Shown: in pieces, positions 26,148-35,034 of the stretch
Position numbering within the stretch: the first letter of the stretch is position 1
Layout of the letters: each line of letters begins with the position of its first letter
DNA from: Granulosicoccus antarcticus IMCC3135
Lineage (GTDB): Bacteria; Pseudomonadota; Gammaproteobacteria; Granulosicoccales; Granulosicoccaceae
DNA length: 64,000 nucleotides
Assembly: GCF_002215215.1 (NCBI RefSeq)
Contig: NZ_CP018632.1
Span: 3,034,501 to 3,098,500, forward strand
Direction: 5' to 3'
The notes under the pieces: model-generated
Seen by the model: only the letters and a program-made list of their open reading frames with translations
Databases searched by the model: none
Told to the model about the DNA's origin: nothing
Program-made: the position numbers and the translations under genes

Positions 26148-27571
26148 TGGTCGACCCTTGAGCGGTTGTTCACTTGATTCAACTTGCCACTGACTGCATT
26201 TCGTTGTGGCGGTCGAGGATCATGTTGAAGCTTTACGGGCAAGGTGCCCTGAGACTCAAAGTATTGCTTCAGCGGTGCACGAATTTTATCAAACGCTTCT
26301 CTACGGGACTGTATGTCATCGCCTTGTGTCCGGATTGATAGTTCTTGCGCTCCGATCTGGTTGATCTGGAATCCGAATTCATTTGCCATTTCCTCTATTA
26401 CGGTGTTCAAGGCAAGTGGCAAAATTGGAATATGGTCGGCCTCATTGGCAGGCAGCCATAAAGTGTCATCGTTGCGACCCTCAATGCTGAGGGTAGGTAG
26501 GGGATTTCCACAGTCACAGGCGTCGGTATGCAAGGTTATGCTGTCGCCAATATCATAACGAATGATGGGCTGTAGTCGACTGGCCAGGTTTGTCACCAGC
26601 GTGGTTGCCGATTTCTCACCTGCTGGTAGCACTTGCCTGTTCTCGTCCACCGGTTCCAATATGAACCAGTCAGTGTTGATGTGCAGCCTTCCATGATCGC
26701 AGCCAAAGGCCATATTCATCGCTTCGGAGGCGCCGTAGTCCTCGACGATGTTGCATCCGAACGCGGCCTCTATCTTTCGTTTCTGTTGTTCCCCGAGTTG
26801 TTCGCCGCCACTCCACAGGCTATTGAGGGATAGTTTCAGTCTGCCAGATTTCTGTTCATTGGCAAGCACTGCCAGCATGCTCGGGTAGCTGGACATAAAC
26901 CCTGGCTGCCAATCATTAAGCCTTTCAACCAGGGTGGCAACAGGTTGAAGAATCGAAAAGGTTCGAGTTCGACTGGAAAGCCATGGGTTCAGTCGTGCCG
27001 CCCATTTCCAGTAAACGGTTCCTGCAAAATGGCCTTCCAGGGCGGCAATCATGGCCATTCGATCTGAATTCAAAACCAGATGCCATGGGTCGGTAGAGGC
27101 AGAAGCGTGTCCACTCTGCTGATACCTGACGGATATCAACGATTGATAGATAGACATTGCGTTCTTGTCCTGCACGTAAATACCCGGTTCGCCACAGGTG
27201 CCACTGCTGGTCCAGACAAGGTAGTTATCAAGATAGCGTTCGCCAATGGTGTCCGTGGACGACAGAAAATGGTTTACGGACTTCTTGTCTATTCGTCGAT
27301 CGGTTGCCCATTCATCGAAATGATCCATGAGTGTGGAGCGAGCGACAGGAGGATAGGCTTCCAGAGGTGAGTCTGTGGGTATGGATGAATAGTATTTTGC
27401 GTAGAAGGGAGAGTGCTGCCGAGAGTGCGCTAGCAACTCAGAAGCACGTTTAAAACCTTTTTTTCTGGCTGAGGCTGCGCTCACAACCGGTTCGGATTGC
27501 AACCGGTATACAGCCTGCCAGCAACGTATACCGTCTGCCCAATCCGTCATGTAGTCGAGTGGTGTTTGCAT
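26117..27571 (-). CDS. CapK/PaaK-like adenylate-forming enzyme
   Basis: Member of the phenylacetate-CoA ligase-like branch of AMP-forming enzymes, which activate a carboxylate as acyl-adenylate. Motifs are LVWTSSGTCGEPG (ATP P-loop equivalent), YGASEAMNMAFGC and RYDIGDSITL. The C-terminal lid subdomain is present. ATG 27571 has AAGGA about 10 bases upstream; in-frame ATGs exist at 27595 and 27604. No ACP or product genes sit next to it. It overlaps the isoaspartyl peptidase gene tail to tail. Substrate unknown. Confidence 0.82.
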   Translation of the reverse strand: MQTPLDYMTDWADGIRCWQAVYRLQSEPVVSAASARKKGFKRASELLAHSRQHSPFYAKYYSSIPTDSPLEAYPPVARSTLMDHFDEWATDRRIDKKSVNHFLSSTDTIGERYLDNYLVWTSSGTCGEPGIYVQDKNAMSIYQSLISVRYQQSGHASASTDPWHLVLNSDRMAMIAALEGHFAGTVYWKWAARLNPWLSSRTRTFSILQPVATLVERLNDWQPGFMSSYPSMLAVLANEQKSGRLKLSLNSLWSGGEQLGEQQKRKIEAAFGCNIVEDYGASEAMNMAFGCDHGRLHINTDWFILEPVDENRQVLPAGEKSATTLVTNLASRLQPIIRYDIGDSITLHTDACDCGNPLPTLSIEGRNDDTLWLPANEADHIPILPLALNTVIEEMANEFGFQINQIGAQELSIRTQGDDIQSRREAFDKIRAPLKQYFESQGTLPVKLQHDPRPPQRNAVSGKLNQVNNRSRVDHHVSTCPASE

Positions 27572-27604
27572 CCTGTCGGATTCCTTCGTCTTCATGCGTG
27601 ACAC

Positions 27605-27933
27605 CGGAATCGCCTGAATAACAGGGATTGCGACAACCCCAAGTGAGCGAATACCCGGCTGGATTAGAACCTTAAGCTCTTCAGCTTGCCATGATATTGA
27701 TGTCGATCAAGTGGCATTACCGATAAACAGGCAGTGCAGGGTTACATGTGGCGTTTCAAAATATCCATGACAGGCAGTGGAAGTATTCGATATTGAAGCG
27801 ACTTGAACGCTGGTCAGCGGCTCTACAGAGAGCTGACGGTGATATAGCCGCCCGGATGTGAACAAGTCCGGGCGATTTCTGACGTCAGGGGATCAGCAAG
27901 CACTAATGAGCTGTTGATCAAAAGAGCGCTGAA
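27605..27933. other. Intergenic region with one strong hairpin
   Basis: About 330 bases with no gene I can support. Its main content is the hairpin at 27849-27874. The rest presumably holds the promoter of the minus-strand adenylate-forming enzyme. Confidence 0.4.
27849..27874 (-). terminator. Possible terminator of the molbindin gene
   Basis: CGCCCGGA and TCCGGGCG form a perfect eight-base stem with a ten-base loop, 60 bases past the molbindin stop. The T-run is weak on both strands, so termination efficiency is uncertain. Confidence 0.45.
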
Positions 27934-28143
27934 TCAGTCGACACCGATCATGACGTTGCTGGCCTTTGTCAGTGCGTACACTTCCTTGCCTACTTCCAGC
28001 TCAAGGCCTTCACAGGATTTTTTGGTGATGATGGATGTCAATAACACGCCAGGTGCGATTTCCACTTCCACTTCGGCGTTGACAGCACCGATTTCAATCG
28101 ATGTGACTTTGCCTTTCATGACGTTGCGTGCACTGAGTTTCAC
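27934..28143 (-). CDS. Molbindin: TOBE-domain molybdopterin/molybdate-binding protein
   Basis: A 69-residue single TOBE (Mop) domain: KLSARNVMKGKVTSIEIGAV, then NAEVEVEIAPGVLLTSIIT and VYALTKASNVMIGVD. Such proteins assemble into hexamers that bind and buffer molybdate or tungstate in the cytoplasm. The GTG start has GGAG about 11 bases upstream. No molybdate transporter or cofactor genes are adjacent, so it appears to be a stand-alone storage protein. Confidence 0.92.
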   Translation of the reverse strand: MKLSARNVMKGKVTSIEIGAVNAEVEVEIAPGVLLTSIITKKSCEGLELEVGKEVYALTKASNVMIGVD

Positions 28144-28253
28144 TATGTATATCTCCAGGATGTGAATTGCCGGATAGTCAATCTACCCGGTCAACAGCGT
28201 CAGTATAATGCAGCGATAAAGCTATAGACGAAAGTTGTCGGGATCCGCTCACT

Positions 28254-28652
28254 TCAGAAATTCACCGGATGTTGCTGGCAGTCTTCAGCGACTTCTTTCA
28301 TCAGAGCGCTGAGTGTGGAGCATGCGTCAGTATTCAAAATATGCCAAAATATTGACACGTTCAGGCTAGCCAAAGGAAGCTCAAAAACACAGATATCTTT
28401 CCAGAACGAGTTAGAGCTCGACAAGAATGCTTGCCTGAAATGGTCTGCAGGGATAAATCGGCAGGAGTTATTAGTCGTGGAATTAGCGGAGTAACACGGT
28501 GCTACGAAGCTTCTTTGCCATTGTAGGGAAAGAGCTGATCCCCTGGTTCCAAAACAGATAAATTCGAATAGCCAGAAGTGTTGGGCAAGCGCGCTCGCAA
28601 GTATTCCCGACTCGGTTACACTAGCTCTCTGGAGTTCAGGAAGAACAATCAA
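28254..28652 (-). pseudogene. Possible decayed LysR-type regulator C-terminus
   Basis: A 132-codon frame whose end, ELPLASLNVSIFWHILNTD followed by STLSALMKEVAED, resembles the last strand and helix of NahR/NodD-like LysR effector domains. The preceding stretch matches only loosely and no helix-turn-helix is present on either side. I read it as a remnant with lost 5' portion. It may also be a chance frame, since the codon usage is not distinctive. Confidence 0.35.
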
Positions 28653-29185
28653 CCCGTTGCTATGACAGCATGACCCTGGTGTCTATCTGCCAAATCGGGG
28701 AAGTTTCACGTTGTAAGTGCTGAAGATTCTCTTTTTCGAGATGTGTGTCTCACTTGGGAGTGTCAGATCAAGTAGGTGAGCCAGGATATATAAGCCAGGT
28801 CACACTCCACTGTTAGCACCTATCAAGGCTGAAATGGCATAGAGGCTGTTTGTCAACCTGACTTCGGACGCACGCCATCCGAGTTTATCTCTTTTTCAGG
28901 GCCATAGTCAGGGAGTCAGAACCAATGCCAAAGTCTTGCAAAAGCAGTCTGCCCGGGGCTGAAGTCGTGCGCGGCGAAGTTCTGGAGAAGTGCCTCCGGC
29001 GTAGCTTGATAGCTCGGCTCGCACAAGAACCAATCCGACTGTATAGCTATGTGTTATTGAGATACTCAGAATACAGCTGTATGTACGCTTTCTATAAAAG
29101 CGACCTTAGGGTCGTTTTTTTATATGTCAAATAATATAAATAAAATATCAGGTTGTTACTGTATTTATTATGAGTTGAAGGAATT
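28653..29185. other. Boundary region before the A+T-rich biosynthetic island
   Basis: No supported gene in about 530 bases. A 69-codon frame at 28925-29134 runs through the terminator at 29096-29121 and is rejected. Base composition changes here: GC-rich to the left, A+T-rich to the right. The last 50 bases hold the promoter/leader of darA-like gene. Confidence 0.45.
29096..29121 (+). terminator. Rho-independent terminator at the island edge
   Basis: AAAAG CGACC TTAG GGTCG TTTTTTT: a five-pair GC stem with tetraloop and a seven-T tail. It reads on the plus strand and insulates the biosynthetic operon from upstream transcription. Confidence 0.75.
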
Positions 29186-30100
29186 ATGAAAAATGTATTA
29201 GTTATTTATTACTCGCAAAGCGGTCAGTTGTCAAAGATGGCTGAATCAGTAACGGCCTCGCTTAATGAGAGTGAACACGTAAAGGTTGATTATTGCCCTA
29301 TAAAGCCTGTAACTGCCTATCCTTACCCATGGCAATTTTATCCATTTTTTGATGCCTTTCCTGAATCCATATATATGAATGGCTGTCCTGTGGAAGCAAT
29401 CGAGCCGCAAGAAAAAGAATATGATCTGATTATCCTGGCTTATAGCGTATGGTTTTTATCACCGGCTATTCCAATAACGGGGTTCTTGAAAACAGAACAA
29501 GCCAAACAGTTACTTAAGGGCAAGCCAGTAATTACCTTGATTGCCTGTCGTGATATGTGGGTGATGGCCCAGGAGAAAATGAAGTTATTGTTGGTAGATC
29601 TGCAAGCTACTCTCATTGATAACGTCGTTTTAACTGATCAAGGTGGATCGCTTTACGCGTTTGTGACCACTCCGCGTTGGATGTTTACGGGCAAGAAAAG
29701 TCCGTTTTTATTTTTCCCAGCTGCTGGTGTGAGTGACCATGCGTTTCAGGACAGTCGTCGCTTTGGAGATCGATTACTTGTTGCGTTGGAAAATGACGAA
29801 GAAAAAACAGGTAAACCCTTGCTTACCAACATGGGGGCAGTATCGGTAGATGGCAAACTAATTGGTAGTGAGAAGGTAGGAACTCGCTCATTCATGATAT
29901 GGGGGAATCTTATTAAAAAATCAGGTAAGCCGGGATCGGTTGCAAGAAAAGTGGTGATAACCATTTATGTGGTATTTCTTTTCGTACTGATATTGACCGT
30001 TGTACCTTTGAATATACTAATTCGTCGTCTGATTTATCCGTTTACCAAAAAATCGATAGAAGAAAGTGTCCGCGAATATGAGAAGCCGTCTGGACGATAA
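29186..30100 (+). CDS. darA: DarA-like dialkylresorcinol condensing enzyme (flavodoxin-fold)
   Basis: Resembles DarA of dialkylresorcinol and flexirubin pathways, which joins two beta-keto acyl precursors into an aromatic ring. Visible features are the flavodoxin-like start NVLVIYYSQSGQLSKM, the family PYPWQFYPFFDAFPESIY, and DLIILAYSVWFLSPAIPI. A membrane segment near residues 256-283 (VVITIYVVFLFVLILTVVPL) precedes a basic tail, so the enzyme is probably membrane-anchored. GAAGGA lies 5 bases before the ATG. It starts a nine-gene operon and its stop overlaps darB-like by one base. Assignment is by recognised sequence pattern; the product is unknown. Confidence 0.85.
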   Translation: MKNVLVIYYSQSGQLSKMAESVTASLNESEHVKVDYCPIKPVTAYPYPWQFYPFFDAFPESIYMNGCPVEAIEPQEKEYDLIILAYSVWFLSPAIPITGFLKTEQAKQLLKGKPVITLIACRDMWVMAQEKMKLLLVDLQATLIDNVVLTDQGGSLYAFVTTPRWMFTGKKSPFLFFPAAGVSDHAFQDSRRFGDRLLVALENDEEKTGKPLLTNMGAVSVDGKLIGSEKVGTRSFMIWGNLIKKSGKPGSVARKVVITIYVVFLFVLILTVVPLNILIRRLIYPFTKKSIEESVREYEKPSGR

Positions 30101-31251
30101 TGATGACTAGAAACGTATATATTAACGACATTCAAGCTTTCATGCCTAACGAGGCGGTTAGCAATGATGATATGGAAGCGCTCTTGGGTCAGGTAGGTGC
30201 GCGACCTTCACGTGCTCGTAAGATGATATTGCGTTCCAACAAAATTACCTCCCGATACTATGCGATAAACAAAGAAACAGGATTGGCGACACATACGAAT
30301 GCGCAGTTAACCGCTGAGTCTGTCCGTCAGCTAAATACTGAATCATTTAGTATTTCTGATATTGAACTACTTGCCTGTGGAACCTCAGTACCAGATCAAA
30401 TGTTACCTAATCATGCCTTGATGGTGCATGGCGAGCTTGGAATTCCTAGCTGCGAGGTTGTTGCTACTTCGGGAATCTGCTTGTCGGGAACCATGTCGCT
30501 TAAATATGGCTATATGTCGATTTTGAGTGGATTAAGTAATAACGCGGTGGCAACGGGGTCTGAAGTGGCATCTGCAGTGATGCGTGCCAATAATTTCAAA
30601 GAGGAAGTTGAAATTAGAAGTGAAGCATTAGAGTCTAAGCCGGAAATTGCATTTGACAAGGATTTTTTGCGTTGGATGCTTAGTGATGGAGCCGGTGCTG
30701 CATTGATGAGTGCAAAGCCTAATGAAGAAGGACTGACAATAAAAATTGACTGGATAGTACAAAAGTCCTATGCCAATGAACATGATACTTGTATGTACGC
30801 TGGTGCGGAAAAGCAAGTAGACGGTAGTTTGAAGGGCTGGATGGCATATGACAGCAAGGAATGGTTAAACCAATCTATCTTTAGTATAAAACAGGATGTT
30901 AAGCAGCTTAATGAGAATATTGTTGACTACACAGTGACCAGGCCGCTTAAGGAGTTGGTTGATAAAGGCCAGGTAGATGCGGATAGTATTGACTATTTTC
31001 TGCCACATTATTCTTCTGGTTATTTCCGAGACAAGCTCTACCAAGGGATGCAAGAAGCAGGGTGCGATATCCCACAAGACAAATGGTTCACCAACCTGGC
31101 AACAAAAGGCAATACGGGGGCTGCTTCAATTTATATTATGTTGGCAGAGTTGTTTCATTCAGGAAAGTTGAAAAAGGCCGACAAGTTGCTTTGCTATGTT
31201 CCTGAGAGTGGCCGGTTTTCTACAGCATTCATGCAATTAACAATTGTGTGA
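30100..31251 (+). CDS. darB: DarB-like 3-oxoacyl-ACP synthase III (FabH fold)
   Basis: FabH-type condensing enzyme. The catalytic triad is complete: Cys127 in TSGICLSG, His303 in FLPHYSSGYF and Asn338 in GNTGAAS. Length is 383 residues, longer than housekeeping FabH and in line with DarB. In known resorcinol pathways DarB acts with DarA to condense and cyclise acyl chains. TAATG overlap with darA-like gene shows coupling. The first residues read as two Met codons in a row; either may be used. Confidence 0.88.
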   Translation: MMTRNVYINDIQAFMPNEAVSNDDMEALLGQVGARPSRARKMILRSNKITSRYYAINKETGLATHTNAQLTAESVRQLNTESFSISDIELLACGTSVPDQMLPNHALMVHGELGIPSCEVVATSGICLSGTMSLKYGYMSILSGLSNNAVATGSEVASAVMRANNFKEEVEIRSEALESKPEIAFDKDFLRWMLSDGAGAALMSAKPNEEGLTIKIDWIVQKSYANEHDTCMYAGAEKQVDGSLKGWMAYDSKEWLNQSIFSIKQDVKQLNENIVDYTVTRPLKELVDKGQVDADSIDYFLPHYSSGYFRDKLYQGMQEAGCDIPQDKWFTNLATKGNTGAASIYIMLAELFHSGKLKKADKLLCYVPESGRFSTAFMQLTIV

Positions 31252-31264
31252 CCAGGGGTTGATG

Positions 31265-31672
31265 ATGGAAATTAATGATGTTCCGCAAGATGCCATTTCT
31301 ACCTATGCTGAGAACAAAAAGGCTGTCTACGCAACGGACAAAAACGGTCAGTATGCAGTTGTCAGCTCTTCGGGCTGGGATGTAGAAGAGGAGGTAACAA
31401 AGCAGGCGTTGACAGAGCTACAACGGCAGGCTGATTTGGCCTATCAAGCCGTTGTTTCAGGTTCCAAGTCGCCACTTTATTATCATATGTATGCGCAACG
31501 TATGGATGTGACGGTCTTGGCTCAATCCATGGGCATGTTCAAATGGCGGGTCAAACGCCACTTGCAACCGGATACTTTCAAATCTCTCTCTGCCGGTATG
31601 TTTGCCCGTTATAGCGATGCATTGGGTCTTGATGTTGAGCAGCTGAAAAAATTACCTGAGTTGAAATATTAA
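31265..31672 (+). CDS. Small protein with C-terminal HTH-like segment, DarB-associated
   Basis: A 135-residue protein I cannot place in a named family. ATG 31265 is chosen because AGGGG lies 7 bases upstream; upstream in-frame starts overlap darB-like. The N-terminal part (residues 1-50) is polar; the C-terminal part YHMYAQRMDVTVLAQSMGMF then WRVKRHLQPDTFKSLS and FARYSDALGLDVEQLKKL looks like a Cro/CI-type helix-turn-helix, with LAQSMGM as turn. It could regulate the operon or act as an adaptor for the enzymes. It lies between darB-like and BtrH-like genes in the same frame order with no gap. Confidence 0.65.
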   Translation: MEINDVPQDAISTYAENKKAVYATDKNGQYAVVSSSGWDVEEEVTKQALTELQRQADLAYQAVVSGSKSPLYYHMYAQRMDVTVLAQSMGMFKWRVKRHLQPDTFKSLSAGMFARYSDALGLDVEQLKKLPELKY

Positions 31673-31676
31673 TAGA

Positions 31677-32675
31677 ATGGAAACAATGCAATTCAAACAT
31701 CAGCATGCAGCACATTGCGAAAGTGGTGTTATGTCATCTATGTGCACTAATCATGGTCTAGTGCTTTCCGAAGCGATGGTGTTTGGTTTGTCTAACGCAC
31801 TCTCTTTTGTTTATTTGCCCTTCGTGAAAATTGGTGGCATGCCATTAGTTGCCTATCGTTCTATGCCGAAGTCGATTATTAAAGGTTTGCAGAAAAATAT
31901 TGGCATGAAAATGAAAGTAGAAAAATTTTCAAACCCGGAGCAAGGCGGCAAGCGGCTTGATGAGTTACTTGCACAGGGTAAAATAGTCGGAGCGCAAACC
32001 TCGGTCTTCTGGTTGCCTTATTTTCCTGAAGAGATGCGTTTTCATTTTAATGCTCATAACCTCATGATCGTTGACAAGACTAACGATACTTATACGATCA
32101 GTGATCCGGTGTTTGAGCACCTGGTTGAATCAGATAGTAAGTCTTTGTTGAAAGCACGGTTTGTGAAAGGGGTGATGGCACCCAAGGGTGCGTTGTATTA
32201 CCCCACATTTGTGCCCGAGAGCATCGATTATCAAAAAGTACTGCCAAAGTGTATCAAGAAAACTGCCAAAACCATGCTTAAAACACCAGTGCCTATTGCT
32301 GGTTTGAAAGGGATGCACACACTGGCCAGACATATACGTCGGTTGGAAAAAAAGGATGAACATTCCAACAAGTTATTCCTGGGCAATATAATTCGCATGC
32401 AGGAAGAGATCGGTACTGGTGGTGCGGGATTTCGGTTTATCTACGCCTCCTTTTTACAGGAATCAGGCGAATTGATTAATAATCAGGATTTGATCAAAGC
32501 TTCACAAATGATGACAGCAACGGGAGATGCATGGCGTGAGTTTGCCCTGCTGATTGCCAAGTCAATTCGGTCGAAAAATAAAAAAGCGATAGATTACCAG
32601 GCTATTGCTGAAAAATTGGAGTCTGTTGCTGATCTGGAAAAGAAGGTATATACATTTTTATTACAGGCGTTCTGA
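31677..32675 (+). CDS. BtrH N-terminal-domain protein (acyltransferase-like)
   Basis: The N-terminus has the BtrH-type cysteine-protease/acyltransferase fold: HCESGVMSSMCTNHGLVLSE with Cys14, then MVFGLSNALSFVYLPF, His127 in FNAHNLMIVD and Asp143 in ISDPVF as a likely catalytic set. The C-terminal helical half (about 200-332) matches the DUF4872-like region that often follows. BtrH transfers an acyl group from an acyl carrier protein to an aminoglycoside, so this protein may move the finished chain from the operon's ACP to an acceptor. That role is inferred. TGATG overlap with the ATPase gene. Confidence 0.78.
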   Translation: METMQFKHQHAAHCESGVMSSMCTNHGLVLSEAMVFGLSNALSFVYLPFVKIGGMPLVAYRSMPKSIIKGLQKNIGMKMKVEKFSNPEQGGKRLDELLAQGKIVGAQTSVFWLPYFPEEMRFHFNAHNLMIVDKTNDTYTISDPVFEHLVESDSKSLLKARFVKGVMAPKGALYYPTFVPESIDYQKVLPKCIKKTAKTMLKTPVPIAGLKGMHTLARHIRRLEKKDEHSNKLFLGNIIRMQEEIGTGGAGFRFIYASFLQESGELINNQDLIKASQMMTATGDAWREFALLIAKSIRSKNKKAIDYQAIAEKLESVADLEKKVYTFLLQAF

Positions 32676-33589
32676 TGATCAGAATAGACAAGCTCTGTAA
32701 AAAGTACGGTAAGAAGAAAGCTCTGGATGATCTTTGCCTGGAGATTAAGGGAAATACGATCTTTGGTCTTCTTGGGCCAAATGGGGCAGGAAAAACGACA
32801 CTTATCTCTGTTTTGAATGGCCTGACGACATTTGATAGTGGAGAGGTGTCTGTTTTTGATAAAGCGCTATCTAAAAATATCAGAGAAATACGCAGGCGTT
32901 GCTCTCTGATCCCTCAAAGTCTGGCTTTTTACGACAAATTATCCGTTAAAGAGAATCTTGACTATTTTTCTGCTATTCAGAAAATATCACCTGCAGATGT
33001 AAAAAAGAATATCAGTTATGCGGTTGAAGTCAATCGCCTGGGTTCAATGTTGACGCAGAAAGCGTCGACTTTGTCAGGTGGTCAAAAGCGTCGTTTGAAT
33101 ATTGCTATTGGATTATTGAACAATCCAGACATTCTTTTTTTGGATGAACCTACCGTTGGTATTGACCTGGAATCACGTAACGAAATACTGGAAATGATTC
33201 GCTCGTTCAAGCAGCAGAATAAATGCGTGATATATACCTCTCATTATATGCCTGAAATTGAAAAGATATGTGATCAGGTTGCGATTATTAATGACGGACA
33301 TATTGTCAAGCAGGGAAGCATTGAAACAATGCTTGAGGATGAATCCAACAATCAGGTGATGATTGAAATATACGAAACGCCCCTAGCTGTTCTTCAGGAG
33401 TGCAGTGAAAAATTCTCTCTATTGACGGTGCTCGATAGCCAGAGGTTGCAACTGGCTTCTAAATCCACGAATGATGTTTCACAGTCAATATCTGTATTGG
33501 AAGGCAATGGGGTCAAGATCAAGCGAATAAATTACGTGACCAGCACACTTGAATCTGTATTTGTCAATTTAACATCGAGAGGGATATAG
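32675..33589 (+). CDS. ABC exporter ATP-binding protein (ABC-2 type)
   Basis: ATPase of a drug/lipid-type exporter. Walker A is GPNGAGKTT at residues 34-42. The signature TLSGGQKRRLNIAIGLL and Walker B ILFLDEPTVGID follow, with the H-loop in YTSHYMPEIE. The C-terminal extension (about 215-304) resembles CcmA/NatA exporters. The start overlaps the BtrH-like stop by one base and the permease follows immediately, so product export is the probable job. Confidence 0.92.
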   Translation: MIRIDKLCKKYGKKKALDDLCLEIKGNTIFGLLGPNGAGKTTLISVLNGLTTFDSGEVSVFDKALSKNIREIRRRCSLIPQSLAFYDKLSVKENLDYFSAIQKISPADVKKNISYAVEVNRLGSMLTQKASTLSGGQKRRLNIAIGLLNNPDILFLDEPTVGIDLESRNEILEMIRSFKQQNKCVIYTSHYMPEIEKICDQVAIINDGHIVKQGSIETMLEDESNNQVMIEIYETPLAVLQECSEKFSLLTVLDSQRLQLASKSTNDVSQSISVLEGNGVKIKRINYVTSTLESVFVNLTSRGI

Positions 33590-33590
33590 C

Positions 33591-34763
33591 ATGTTTAAAG
33601 CGATGTTAATCAAGGAGTATTTGCTGGTTTTTCGAGACAAGCACGCATTGGCCGCTTTGTTTGTCATGCCGGCTGTTTTTATCCTGATCATGTCTCTGGC
33701 GCTGAAGGATACTTTTAATGAGGAAAGGTCGGTGCTTTCAATGGCCATCGCTGACCAGGCTGCTAATGACAGTAGTAGGCTGTTTGTTGATTCCATTCAA
33801 GGCAACAAACAACTCAATAGCAAATTGCTTGTAAGTGATGATACTCATGATGTAGAGCAGCAAGGCGTGCAGTTTGTGATTGTGCTTCCTGATGGGTACG
33901 GGGTTGAGCAAGACAAGAAATTACAGATACAGGTCGCCTCTGATGTTTCGCAGGCGGTTTTGCTTTTATTTAAAGCACAGGTCATGCAAATCATCATGCA
34001 GCAAAAAATGGACTCACTTCACGCAAGGCAGGTGGAACGCGCGAGCCAGGCAGGTTCGCCGATTCCAGAGGCTAACTCATTGAGTGAGAAGGATCTTATG
34101 AACATTCAATACGTCAGGTTGGATGAAGATGTAAAGCCGACATCAACTCAGCAGAGCGTGCCTTCATGGATTGTATTTGGTCTGTTTTTTGTCGTGATTC
34201 CCATGTCGACCATATTCATCAGTGAACGTAAGCAAAATACATTGATGCGTTTGACTGTCATGAATGTCACGATTCCCGCACTGTTTGCTGGAAAAATAAT
34301 ACCTTACATGATTATAAATCAGCTGCAGGTATGGCTGATGATTGCCGTCGGCATGTATGTGGTGCCCATGTTCGGCGCTGATGCTTTAACGTTGGGAGGT
34401 TCGTTGCCCGGGTTGATTCTTCTGTCGCTCGCACTGAGCCTGGCAGCTATTGGTCTGTCTATCTTGATTGCAACTGTTGTTGATAGTGTTGAACAAGCGA
34501 CTACAATTGGCGGAATTATCAATATATTGCTGGGTGCTATTGGTGGGGTGATGGTACCTAAATATATAATGCCTGAGTTTATGCAGAATTTTGCAAATAT
34601 ATCCCCTATGTCGTGGGGCTTGGACGGTTATCTGGACCTGTTTTTACGTAATGGAAGTTTGGCTGATGTTGCGAATGAGATATTGGCATTAACCTCATTT
34701 GGTCTGCTTTTGCTTTTGTTAGCGGCTATCATTTTTAATATTAAAATAAGGACGGTTTCATGA
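33591..34763 (+). CDS. ABC-2 type permease
   Basis: Exporter membrane subunit of 390 residues. One N-terminal helix (LAALFVMPAVFILIMSLAL) is followed by a periplasmic domain of about 150 residues and five C-terminal helices beginning WIVFGLFFVVIPMSTIF. This is the ABC-2/YhgE-like layout. The 3' end overlaps the acyl carrier protein gene by 4 bases (ATGA). Confidence 0.9.
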   Translation: MFKAMLIKEYLLVFRDKHALAALFVMPAVFILIMSLALKDTFNEERSVLSMAIADQAANDSSRLFVDSIQGNKQLNSKLLVSDDTHDVEQQGVQFVIVLPDGYGVEQDKKLQIQVASDVSQAVLLLFKAQVMQIIMQQKMDSLHARQVERASQAGSPIPEANSLSEKDLMNIQYVRLDEDVKPTSTQQSVPSWIVFGLFFVVIPMSTIFISERKQNTLMRLTVMNVTIPALFAGKIIPYMIINQLQVWLMIAVGMYVVPMFGADALTLGGSLPGLILLSLALSLAAIGLSILIATVVDSVEQATTIGGIINILLGAIGGVMVPKYIMPEFMQNFANISPMSWGLDGYLDLFLRNGSLADVANEILALTSFGLLLLLLAAIIFNIKIRTVS

Positions 34764-35029
34764 TTGGATCACAAGATGATGCGCTTAAATTACGGTTAAA
34801 GACAATGATCATTGAAGAGTGTGAAAAAGAAGAATTCACACCTGATGATATTAGCGACGAAGTGTTACTGTTTTCTCCCGAAAGTGGTTTGGAGCTTGAT
34901 TCTGTTGATGCCTTGCAATTGTCCATGAGTTTGCAGCAAGAGTTCAATGTTCGTTTGACTGATCCCAAGGCATTTCGGCGGGCTGTTACCAGTATCAATG
35001 GTCTCGCTGATTATTTGCAAGCTGAGTAA
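34760..35029 (+). CDS. Acyl carrier protein
   Basis: An 89-residue acyl carrier protein with the phosphopantetheine site LELDSVDALQL (Ser48). Helices I and III are recognisable. It is a dedicated carrier, encoded between the exporter permease and the ketosynthase. Its Ser must be modified by a phosphopantetheinyl transferase; none is in the operon, so a chromosomal one is presumably used. Confidence 0.92.
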   Translation: MIGSQDDALKLRLKTMIIEECEKEEFTPDDISDEVLLFSPESGLELDSVDALQLSMSLQQEFNVRLTDPKAFRRAVTSINGLADYLQAE

Positions 35030-35034
35030 GACTA

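Noticed and set aside
28925-29134. 69-codon plus-strand frame before darA-like gene
   Set aside because: It runs through a clear terminator hairpin and T-run at 29096-29121.
31677-32675. BtrH-like protein read as a C39 bacteriocin-processing peptidase
   Set aside because: The fold is related, but there is no bacteriocin precursor or C39-type exporter fusion, and the BtrH pattern plus an ACP gene fits better.
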